Shown: positions 21,324-30,805 of the stretch, in pieces
Layout: the number at the start of each line of letters is the position of its first letter
Numbering within the stretch: the first letter of the stretch is position 1
Assembly (NCBI RefSeq): GCF_000485595.1
Contig: NW_014577296.1
Coordinates: forward strand, 305,648 to 351,093
Direction: 5' to 3'
From: Priapulus caudatus
Lineage: Eukaryota; Priapulida; Priapulimorpha; Priapulimorphida; Priapulidae
DNA: 45,446 nt
The notes under the pieces: generated by a model
The model's input: only the letters and a program-made list of their open reading frames with translations
Databases searched by the model: none
What the model was told of the DNA's origin: nothing
Translations under genes and position numbers: made by a program

Positions 21324-21418
21324 GTGGCGAGCAGCGAGCGCGACAGTGTCGCCACCTGGAGGACCGTCGGCTGGCCAGCAGGTGGCGCCGGCGCGATCGT
21401 CGCCACGGACGTTGTCGA
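21324..21418. repeat. Perfect 95-bp direct repeat, right member
   Basis: The second copy of 18,662-18,756, followed by the displaced rest of the exon 1 upstream region and its acceptor. Confidence 0.95.
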
Positions 21419-22693
21419 TTTCCGCTGAGGCAGCAGGCGCTTTTTTATCAGATTTTTGGCTGTACAATCCTGCGAATCAACCGATATAGTATATATATAT
21501 ATATAGGATGATATTTGGCACTACTACCGACACAAGAGCAAAGAAATGTTACTATCTCACAATATTACTCTTTACGAGAGCTATGAACATTAATCACAAA
21601 ATGCCAGCGATTTCATACCAGTTATTAATTTAACTACAGCAATTCCCACAGCAGTATTCACTTTAACTTTCAAACGTTCTCTCTCTTCTGTCACTCTTAT
21701 GTCAACTGAAACGTCGCTTAAACTTTTGTTCATTAACTTTTTATTAATGCATGAAGCCTTCTATTTATATATCAGCTGAAAAAAAGCTCTCTAATCAGGC
21801 TAGGATCGAAACTACAGAAGTTTGCTAAAGTTTCAACTCTATTCAATGAGATTCACTTTGTTAGCTTGACTAACAGCAGCCATGATATAGGAATATCATA
21901 CCAGCCACGTCGCCAGGCAGACTCATCACCGAACACTCAGGCTTCAACATTATTTCCGGATTATTTTTTTCAAAATTATTGAATTAAACAGTTACAATGT
22001 ATTTTAAATGTGTTTCAAATCTTAAAATTTAATTTTAAAACTCGCCAGCGTACACGATTTTCAATGCAGCATTTCAAAGATTTTCGGGGGATGCCCCCTC
22101 GACCCCCTCCCCCTCACACACACTCCCCCTCTACGGCACTTTGCGCTTTCATGACTGGGCTAGAACATTAGTCAATCCCTGGCGACGGCCCTGCATACCC
22201 TCTTTGCAGGAGTCCACTCGTCCTCCGATGTCTCGGAATCACTACCGGATGAAAGATCATTTATCAGCCGTTTCTTGTGGGGACTTTTCCGTGACATATT
22301 TTCGGTGATGTCTAGGCTGTTACCAGCTACAGCTGCTTTTTCATGGATAACCTCCGGATTGTCTGAATCTGCAAAAATCAGCGAAGAAACCTAAAATGTG
22401 CTACACATTGGATCTTCACCCCGCAAGCTGTACTACTGTCTCACTATAACTGCTACTACTTCTGTTCTGTTTTGTTACTCACTGTTACTGCTACAGAGCT
22501 AATGTACAAAAGAATAATACACTTAGCATGAGAAAAGTTTACATGATATTCGAAAGTCCAGAAAAAAACTGTTAGGCCGTGGGCCCATTAGGCAAAATAT
22601 GCCTAGAAAATGATTTCTGTGACCTTATTCGAGGGAGTACCCAATTTTTTTTATATAACGTAGCTGAATTCAAAAGGACTTGTTGGCACTTGC

Positions 22694-24290
22694 TCATTTG
22701 CATTCTTTTTTTTGCGTACAGCTGTTTGAATCTCGGTGTTCAAAAACGAGAATTTTAAGCATTTTAGTCAACTTCCATTCCATCAATTTTGGTAAACATT
22801 TCCTTGTATTGAACATGCCTGTATGCAAATACACATTGCTTGGAATTTTCTCGAGGCAGGACAATAAAATAATCGCCACATCTGTGTCTGGCCTCCACAC
22901 TACAACATGTTCATACTGATGTTGTGCAGCATGTCTAGCATGTAGTGCCAGACGAGAGTCAGCTTCTTCGTGATCCCAGCGCAATCGAAGATGCATCGGT
23001 GACAATAGTTTGGCCATCACCATCAGCAACACATATCACATCTGTGTTGTCACACAATCTCACATTTGTCACACAAGTCATCACGAGTGTGTGACAAACA
23101 GGTGGATGTCTGTTAAAAAAGTTGGGCTCATCTGGCACCAGGTGCCAAACAAGAAATGAATGAGACCAGTTTTATTGAGTTCCACTATCAGGGAAGTTTG
23201 TCCACTGCGCTGGAATCTTCTGCTCGGGACTGTATATTTGACGGATTCTGCTACGGTGTACCTTCTAGAATGTTCGATTTCTTGGATACCGAACATTACC
23301 GGATACCTATCACATATACCATATCTATGCGACTGTAGTGATGTTGGCGACTTATATGAGGAATCCGTTGCAGGACAAATGTTGCTAGTGCTCCAAATGT
23401 AGAAGGTAGACTTGATGGTAGGCTATGGAGTACTGCCATGAAATCAATGATCAAGGTGGAATTGCATTGAATGGCAGAGACAGTGAAATCTGTACACAGT
23501 CCTTCCATGTGGTTCAGCAGAGTGGCTTGATTAGTCGTGGCGATAGACCTATTTGTGTTGGCGAGAGGATGAGAGACTGGACCCAGAGAATGAGAATGAT
23601 CCCGTTGTTCTCAGATCCATGTTCCGGTTTCTGCTGTGAACAACGAGTCTCGCGAAAAGTTATCTGTCGCTTTTTCAGAATCACTTCTTTTACCCTTCTT
23701 CAAAGTTTCGGTATTCAGCAAAACCCGAGAATGTCTGTAATTTCGAGTTTCGAAATGCTTTAGTAGAGTTCAGCTTTGTCACTTTGAAGACGATCTCTGA
23801 TGAATGACAATATAGTGTAGCTTCACCTCTACTATGGGTCTCCATTATATCCTTAGCAACATCTTTACTTGTCACCACTCAAGAACTAATACTAACGAGT
23901 TCAACAGTGTCATCACAGAAATGATTGGCCATCTGATCAATGCAATGGATGTTTCTAGATATTCATTTCTTTTACGAGCAGACAGATCTAAGGCCACCCT
24001 TAAAAAATGTTTCACCCGAGCTCTACAGGTAGTTGATACGACTTCAGAAGGTACGACTTAAGAGTAAGACAGGGATCTATCCTTGCTTGTGGGGGTTTGA
24101 ATCCTTTATCTTCATCATAACCACCAGAAGGGACTCTGACACTTGGATTGGCTCTTTTTGACCGTACAGAAATGCGTTTTTTGGCTCGTTCCACACTGTT
24201 TTTGTTAGTAAATCTTGAATAGCATGTACGATGATAACCGTGCGTCGAGTTAACATCACTGAACTGGATAAACAGAATTCACAACACATT
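22694..24290 (-). pseudogene. Transposon-associated protein remnant, left copy
   Basis: Several minus-strand ORFs, read from high to low coordinates, fit one protein: a basic N-terminus (MERAKKRISV, 24,194), a CTDFTVSAIQ...IDFMAVLHSL segment (23,508-23,400), an NKTGLIHFLFGTW segment (about 23,200) and a WDHEEADSRLALHARHAA...DTDVAIILL segment (22,960-22,860). This order and the H-E-E-A-D-x-R / D-T-D-V motifs recur in a large uncharacterised family scattered through invertebrate genomes, apparently spread by transposition. Frames are broken and the region between N-terminus and middle is shortened by the 540-bp deletion. Confidence 0.6.
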
Positions 24291-24664
24291 GCACAAAACA
24301 CGGAACTCAAGAATTATTTAGAATTCACAACACATTGCACAAAACACGTTTCAAGAATTATTAGAATTCAAAACATTACACAAAACACGGAACTCAGTCT
24401 GCAACTGACTATACATTGATGCCGTTCTGCAAACAGCTGCCTTCGTCCGCTCAAGATATTAGATGCTTGGTAATTAATATGCATCATTTAACCAACTAAA
24501 ATACGTATGAATTATGTAGAACGTCTGAGATGCCAACATTTTTGAGTGACCTGGTGTAATGATTTCTTATGACTGACAAAAGTAATCCTGGAAAATGCCG
24601 ATGGTAACTGCGAAACACTTTCACAAGTTCACTTCAGGCAGTCTAGGCCACAATTAAAAAAACA

Positions 24665-24963
24665 TTTGTTTGCCCTCACCCGACCCAGGCTGGAAAGTTT
24701 GGGTAGGTAGGTCGGCTTTTGTTTTGTTTCGAGGGGGGTCTTTTTACAAATTCAGCATGGTGTCTACATGCTCAGGTGTGCTTGTGTGGAGATACCTTTT
24801 ATGTTGAATGTTTGTTTTGCTTGGTACATATAATGTACCACCTACAGATTTATATAATGTACAGTGATACAATTTGTTAAAAGAAAAAGAAAAAAGAGAT
24901 AGATCAATAAAAAATTTTGAGTCGCCCCCTTTTTGGCGGGTCGATTGGGTGAGGGCAAACAAA
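24665..24963. mobile_element. MITE, TTTGTTTGCCCTCACCC TIRs (arm A copy)
   Basis: The same insertion as 13,745-14,039, reverse orientation. The ends here are better preserved: TTTGTTTGCCCTCACCCGAC and, inverted, TTTGTTTGCCCTCACCCAAT. Confidence 0.8.
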
Positions 24964-25068
24964 CAGTATTTTTATTATTCATATATCATTGCGACCCGAC
25001 TGATCAACTTATGGCAAGAAAAATGGTAAGAACAATGGTGTTGATTGTTATGGCTGCGAATGTGTCTT

Positions 25069-25252
25069 TTAAAGCCCCCCCCCCCTCCGCACACTAGAGC
25101 AATATTGCTAAGCTAACATGTTTGATGTGTGAGCAATCGGACTCGCGAGTCGTTTGACGCAGTAAAACGCGACCGCACGCTAGAGCAATATTGCTCGCGA
25201 GTCTGACTGCTGAGCTATATTGCTCTAGTGTGCCAGTGTGCGGTGGCCTTAA
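25069..25252. mobile_element. MITE with TTAA flanks (arm A copy)
   Basis: Counterpart of 13,458-13,641, with TTAA at both ends and CCGCACACTAGAGCAATATT at the left. Confidence 0.8.
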
Positions 25253-25676
25253 ATTAACTACGTCACGAATTTTCTATGGTGTATATTTGTAAAATTTTTG
25301 TTAAATTTCTTTACATTAAAAGTAAGTAAGTACTAACGGGACTAAATGTATCGTCAAATTCTTACCTGATAAGATTGTTTCTCAACTAGTTAAAAATCCA
25401 AAAAACCTGGACAATTTGATATTTTGATCCTGACATTAATTGCTTGCTATGGGCTATGTATGAGTCACGAGTGTATGTTTACATCGAACAATATAGTAAA
25501 ATAGAAAGCATGATGCAGCAATTTAACCATAAAAAAGTGAACAGAATTACTTACATTTTGTGGAAAAGTGGGAATTTTTTTTTTTTACGTTTTAACTATT
25601 TACGGTGACGTAATCACTTTAAGCATCATCATAATATCCTCGCTGCAGAAACTCAGGTTACCAATCACTGTCTTAC

Positions 25677-25771
25677 CGCAGAGAGTAACAGACATTTTTC
25701 TTCGCAGGACGGGACGTCTTCAGTACCACGACAGAAGACTTGTTGAGTGCCGTGACTGCGTTAATTGTTTT
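25677..25771 (-). CDS. POGZ-like exon 2 (first half of the HTH), intact copy
   Basis: This 95-base exon lies between an acceptor GCTTGCAG and a donor CTGCG|GTAAGAC. It starts in phase 0, matching exon 1, and ends with two spare bases (CG). It encodes 31 residues ending PAKKNVCYSL(R), the basic lead-in and first turn of a Brinker/CENP-B-type helix-turn-helix that continues in exon 3 (FKKVVMGYAQ). Copies are at 17,355-17,449 (in frame, several substitutions) and, inverted, at 12,951-13,046 (one extra base). On the minus strand below it, the intron runs to 24,281, where the homologous sequence stops just before exon 3 would be expected. Confidence 0.75.
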
Positions 25772-26479
25772 CTGCAAGCAATGCAACGGGGTGAGGATAT
25801 TGCTCGGCACATTTGTATGTCCAGTTTGTGAATAATCAACGATCAAAGGCCACAAATTATTAATAAATTTGCCTTGCAATAAACTTGTCTAGCAATGTCT
25901 ACATGAAATGATTTCTTCAGACATTAGTTACTGGTGTAAACATCTCTAAAATTGATTGCAAATGGTATTGGTAACTTGTTATACATATGTATCTGTTCAC
26001 TTTGCTCTCAACTTGGTTACAAACTATTCCACTGTCTAACTAATTTCTTTAATTTAAAATAATTTTATTTATAATAGTAATTTAGTTTACACCGTGTAAC
26101 GTTTTTCTAATCGTAAGGGAGAACTACTCACAACGGCGGTCCCTACTGGGCTTTGGTTCAGCGACAACACCAAGGGCGGTTGCGGATCCACAGGGTTAAC
26201 AATCTGCAATCGAACAACCAGCAAAGATGTTGGCAGTAGTCAATGACCAAAGATTATGCGCAGCAAACTAAAATCTCTCGCAGGTGAAATGGATTCGGAA
26301 ATGGAAAAGTTACAATTCCGCTGACATACTTGGTTAGACCCGCGAAAGCGCACGAAGCTCATTGACCATGTCTTAAACTTAATCTAAATCTAATCTTTTG
26401 AAATTAGTGAGTATCGAATCGAGGCATTTCGCTGGCCCTTGTGTAAAATCACGCGAGCGAGCAAACCCAGCGAGGAATG

Positions 26480-26664
26480 GCTCCCTCTTGCGGGCAGCCC
26501 CGTGGCGCCCTCTTGCGGGCAGCCACGTGGCGCCCTCTTGCAGGCAGCCCCGTGGCGCCCTCTTGCAGGCAGCCCCGTGGTGCCCTCTTGCAGCCAGCCC
26601 CGTGGCGCCCTCTCGCAGCCAGCCCCGTGGCGCCCTCCTGCAGGCAGCCCCGTGGCGCCCTCTC
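26480..26664 (-). repeat. 25-bp minisatellite starting at the exon 1 splice donor
   Basis: Roughly eight tandem 25-bp units run from the exon 1 donor into intron 1; on the minus strand the core is AGAGGGCGCCACGGGGCTG. The donor itself (AGGTGAGAGGGCGCC) is part of the first unit, but the other units have GCAAGAGGG or GCAGGAGGG and lack a donor. The 25-base period makes all frames read through as pseudo-repetitive ORFs, which are artefacts. The other copy (18,130-18,305) has seven units. Confidence 0.9.
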
Positions 26665-26666
26665 AC

Positions 26667-26990
26667 CTGTATGTGTTGGTTGGCGGTGGCTGCGGGTAGG
26701 AGCGTCTGCTGCTGCTGCAGGAGCGTCGGCTGCTGCAGGCTGGCGATGAGCACAGGCAAGGCCTGCGTCTGCTGCACGTTCTCCGCTAGCGCCCTCTGCT
26801 GCTGCGGCGGAGCCGCGAACATCGGCGTCAGGCGCGGCAGCCTCACCGGTGCCGCCACCTGCTGCTGCTGGTTCTCGGTGATGGCTTTCAGCGCTTCCTG
26901 GTACTGCTTGTCGGCGGCAGCGTTCGCGGCGCATTGAGCGTCCGTCAGCTCCTCCTCCTCACACTCCATGTGGAGGTCCACGTCGTGCAT
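26667..26990 (-). CDS. POGZ-like exon 1 (N-terminus), intact copy
   Basis: The exon gives 108 codons from ATG at 26,990 to a CATACAG|GTGAGAG donor after base 26,667, ending in phase 0. The protein begins MHDVDLHMECEEEEL, which aligns residue for residue with the start of vertebrate POGZ; that decides the start. The rest is glutamine- and alanine-rich (QQQQ runs at about residues 41-44 and 92-95). The same frame stays open upstream to a TTCGCAG acceptor (exon edge 27,197), with another in-frame ATG at codon -15, so a longer N-terminus or an upstream exon is possible. The intron begins with a 25-bp minisatellite. A second copy lies at 18,310-18,597. Confidence 0.8.
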
Positions 26991-27197
26991 GAGCGGTGGC
27001 ACCCTCTTCAGCTGCGGGGGCGCCACCGTCTTCATGTAGAACGGCCCGCCGCGCGTGGCGAGCAGCGAGCGTGACAGTGTCCCCACCTGGAGGACGGTCG
27101 GCTGGCCAGCAGATGGCGCCGGCGCGATCGTTGCCACGGACGTTGTCGACTTACGCTGAGGCAGCAGGCGCTTTTTTATCAGATTGGGTCTACAATC
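26991..27197 (-). other. Upstream part of POGZ-like exon 1 (5' UTR or extra coding)
   Basis: The sequence between the acceptor TTCGCAG at 27,198-27,203 and the assigned ATG is open in frame for about 69 codons. It encodes a basic then proline/alanine-rich peptide including KKRLLPQRK. It is conserved in the other copy (18,598-18,756, then cut by the 2.57-kb insertion; the missing end is at 21,419-21,470). Alignment to vertebrate POGZ suggests that it is untranslated, but the open frame leaves a coding role open. Confidence 0.5.
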
Positions 27198-28492
27198 CTG
27201 CGAATCAACCGATATATATATATATATATATAGGATGATATTTGGCACTACTACCGACACAAGAGCAAAGAAATGTTACTATCTCACAATATTACTCTTT
27301 ACGAGAGCTATGAACATTAATCACAAAATGCCAGCGATTTTATGCCAGTTATTAATTTAACTACAGCAATTCCCACAGCAATATTCACTTTAACTTTTAA
27401 ACGTTCTCTCTCTGAAACGTCGCTTAAACGTCAAAAACGTTCGTTCATTAACTTTTTATTAATGCATGAAGCCTTCTATTTATATATCAGCTGAAAAAAG
27501 CTCTCTAATCAAGCTAGGATAGAAACTACAGAAGTTTGCTAAAGTTTCAACTCTATTCAATGAGAGATTCACTTTGTTAGCTTGACTAACAGCAACCATG
27601 ATATAGGAATATCATACCAGCCACATCGCCAGGCAGACTCATCACCGGACGCTCGGGCTTCAACATTATTTCCGATTTTTGTTTCAAAAATTATAGCATT
27701 AAACAGTTACAATGTACTTTTTGCTGTGTTTCAAATCTTAAAATTTCATTTTAAATCTCGCCAGCGTACACGATTTTCAATGCAGCATTTCAAACATTTT
27801 CGGGGGAGGCCCCCTCGACCCCCTCCCCCTCACACACTCTCCTTCTCTACGACACTGCGCTTTCATGACTCGGCTAGAACATTAAGTTAGTCACACCCTG
27901 GTGACGGCCCTGCATACCCTCTTTGCAGGAGTCCACTCGTCCTCCGATGTACCGGAATCGCTACCGGATGAAAGGTCATTTATCGGCCGTTTCTTGTGGG
28001 GACTTTTCCGCGGCATATTTTCGGTGATGTCTAGGCTGTTACCAGCTACAGCTGCTTTTTCATGGATAACCTCCGGATTGTCTGAATCTGCAAAAATCAG
28101 CGAAGAAACCTAAAATGTGCTACACACTTGATCTTCACCACGCAAGCTGTACTACTGTCTCACTATAACTGCTACTACTTCTGTTCTGTTTTGTTACTCA
28201 CTGTTACTGCTACAGAGCTAATGTACAAACTTGTGTAAAGGATTAATACACCTAGCATGAGAAAAGTTTACATGTTACCTAATATTTGAAAGTCCAGAAC
28301 AAAACTGTTAGGCCGTAGAATATGCCTAGAAAATGATTTCTGTGACCTTATTCGAGGGAGTACCCAATTTATTTTATATAATGTAGCTGAATTCAAAATG
28401 ACTTGTTGGCACTTGCTCATTTGCATTCTTTTTTTTGTGTACAGCTGTTTGAATCTCGGTGTTAGGGTGAAAAAACGAGAATTTTAAGCATT

Positions 28493-30450
28493 TTAGTCAA
28501 CTTCGCGTAACCACCATTCCATCAATTTTGGTAAACATTTCCTTGTATTGGACATGCCTGTATGCAAATACACATTGCTTGGAATTTTCTCAAGGCAGGA
28601 CAATAAAATAATCGCCACATCTGTGTCTGGCCTCCACACTACAACATGTTCATACTGATGTTGTGCAGCATGTCTAGCATGTAGTGCCAGACGAGAGTCA
28701 GCTTCTTCGTGATCCCAGCGCAATCGAAGATGCTTCGGTGACAATAGTTTGGCCATCACCATCAGCAACACATATCACATCTGTGTTGTCACACAATCTC
28801 ACATTTGTCACACAAGGCATCACGAGTGTGTGACAAACAGGTGGATGTCTGTTAAAAGAGTTGGGCTCATCTGGCTCCAGGTGCCAAACAAGAAATGAAT
28901 GAGACCAGTTTTATTGAGTTCCACTAGCAAGGAAGTTTGTCCACTGCGCTGGAATCTTCTGCTCGGGACTGTATATTTGACAGATTCTGCTACGGTGTAC
29001 CTTCTAGAATGTTCGGTTTCTTGGATACCGAACATTACCGGATACCTATCACATACCACATCTATGTGACTGTAGTGATGTTGCTAGTGCTCCAAATGTA
29101 GAAGGTAGACTTGATGGTAGGCTGTGGAGTACTGCCATGAAATCAATGATCAGGGTGGAATTGCATTGAATGGCAGAGACAGTGAAATCTGTACACAGTC
29201 CTTCCATGTGGTTCAGCAGAGTGGCTTGATTAGTCTTGGCGATAGACCCTTTTGTGTTGGCGAGGATGAGAGACTGGACACAGAGAATGAGAATGATCCC
29301 GTTGTTCTCAGATCCATGTTCTGGTTTCTGCTGTGAACAACGAGTCTCGCGAAAAGTTCTCTGTAGCTTTTTCAGAATCACTTCTTTTACCCTTCTTCCA
29401 AGTTTCGATATTCAGCAAAACCCGAGAATGTCTGTAATTTCGAGTTTCGAAATGCTTTAGTAGAGTTCAGCTTTGTCACTTTGAAGACGATCTCTGATGA
29501 ATGACAATAGTGTAGCTTCACCTCTACTACAGGTCTCCATTATATCCTTAGCAACATCTTTACTTGTCACCACTCAAGAACTAATACTAACGAGTTCAAC
29601 AGTGTCATCACGAAAATGATTGGCCATCTGATCAATGCAATGGATGTTTCTAGATATTCATTTCTTTTACGAGCAGATAGATCTAAGGCCACCCTTAAAA
29701 ATGTTTTTGTTTCCTCTTTACCTACTCGCCTCTCAGGGTACCGAGTAGGTAGGTAGGTGAAAAATCTTTTTTATTTTGTTTTGACAAGATGTGTGTATGT
29801 ATATTGTATATTCTGTTTTGTGTATATGTTTTTGCGGAACAAATTTGATTTTTTTTTGGCTAAATGAAATAATTTTTGTTTTGTTTTAATAGGCCAATAA
29901 AATGTGTCGAGTAGCGGCGTTTTGGCGAGTCGGTCGGTAAAGGGGAAACAAGCAATATTTTATCTTAGACCCAAGTCTTTCCTTGACCTGAGCTCGTCAT
30001 GATATTTAACCATGGTTTCGCATTGACGAGCAATACCGTTTAATTTTGATGTCAGTGAAATTAATTCTCTGAACTAATTTTTGGTTTTTGTAACGAAAAA
30101 TTGACGTTTTAAAAATTGATTGAAGAAATATTTTCCAATACTCACCAGCATCTACTGTCTCAGCTTGAACAAGCTTATCATTCTGCCGAGCAGAACGCTT
30201 CTTTGAAAACACAGTTTCGCTTTTGCACATAATGCACAAATGTTTCACCCGAGCTCTACAGGTAGTTGACACGACTTCTGAAGGTCTAAGAGTAAGACAG
30301 GGATCTATCTTTGCTTGTGGGGGGTTGAATCCTTTATCTTCATCACAACCACCAGAAGGGACCCCGACACTTGGATTGGCTCTTTTCGACAGTACAGAAA
30401 TGCGTTTTTTGGCTCGTTCCACACTGTTTTTGTTAGTAAATCGTGAATAG
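28493..30450 (-). pseudogene. Transposon-associated protein remnant, right copy
   Basis: The second, more complete copy of the gene relic. The 5' exon (30,146 to about 30,422) is preserved: MERAKKRISVLSKRANPSVG..., then a CIMCKSE-type Cys pair and a KKRSARQNDKLVQAE segment, ending at donor GATGCTG|GTGAGT. The middle (29,381-29,049) and the HEEADSRLALHARHAAQHQY / DTDV part (28,771-28,560) remain open. Intron sequence between them holds a small MITE. Whether it is expressed is unknown. Confidence 0.6.
29706..29951. mobile_element. MITE related to the TTTGTTTGCCC family
   Basis: Left end TTTGTTTCCTCTTTACCTAC and inverted right end TTGCTTGTTTCCCCTTTACC are imperfect TIRs, with ACTCGCC also shared. 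It is present only in the right copy, inside the region deleted from the left copy. Confidence 0.65.
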
Positions 30451-30805
30451 CATATACGATGATAACCGTGCCTCGAGTTAACATCACTGAACTGGATAAA
30501 CCACAGGTCGCGATTTTATCTGCCACTCGTTTTCCTCCCCATCAAGGTCTATCCATGCTAGTGCACACTCGCAAACCGTCGCCCAGCTTTTCTCAGAAAA
30601 AGGAGCAACATTGGAGCGGTCTTTCCGGTAAAGATGAATTAAACAGAACTTTTTACGAGAACGTTGCTTAAACATCGCAGCCATTACGTCGATTGTAGTA
30701 GAAGCAGGAGAGGACGAGCGGCGAATCTGATTGGTCGAGACAACTCACGCTGTTACTTGATTGGTCAAAACAATTCACAATTTTACTAGATTCAGAGGCA
30801 TAGTT

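Larger units (their letters stand above)
15142..24280. repeat. Left copy of a large direct duplication
   Basis: After removing the insertions 15,301-17,171 and 18,757-21,418 (the latter with one of the flanking 95-bp repeats), this segment matches 25,321-30,498 from end to end: intron pieces, exon 2, exon 1, minisatellite, AT microsatellite and the transposon-protein remnants. It lacks about 540 bp present at 29,706-30,240 in the right copy. The left copy ends abruptly at 24,280 (GAACTGGATAAAC), while the right copy continues into CACAGGTCGC. Confidence 0.9.
8148..26990 (-). other. POGZ-like zinc-finger gene, nine coding exons (5' part)
   Basis: This is a minus-strand gene assembled by hand from canonical splice sites. 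In transcript order the coding exons are 26667-26990, 25677-25771, 14509-14648 (on the plus strand), 11849-12077, 11331-11545, 10723-11076, 9891-10012, 9227-9397 and 8148-8330. Every junction is phase-compatible and the total is 1,833 coding bases (611 codons). POGZ assignment rests on three matches to the vertebrate protein: the N-terminal M-x-D-x-D-L-x-MECEEEEL peptide, an FYY block just before the fingers, and four C2H2 fingers with the GEMPY linker. POGZ is known as a nuclear chromatin protein with C2H2 fingers, a CENP-B-type HTH and a pogo-derived transposase domain; the C-terminal part is not seen here. Exons 2-5 add an HTH and an RFX-like fold not expected at this position. Exons 1 and 2 have second copies at 18.3 and 17.4 kb. 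Confidence 0.8.
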
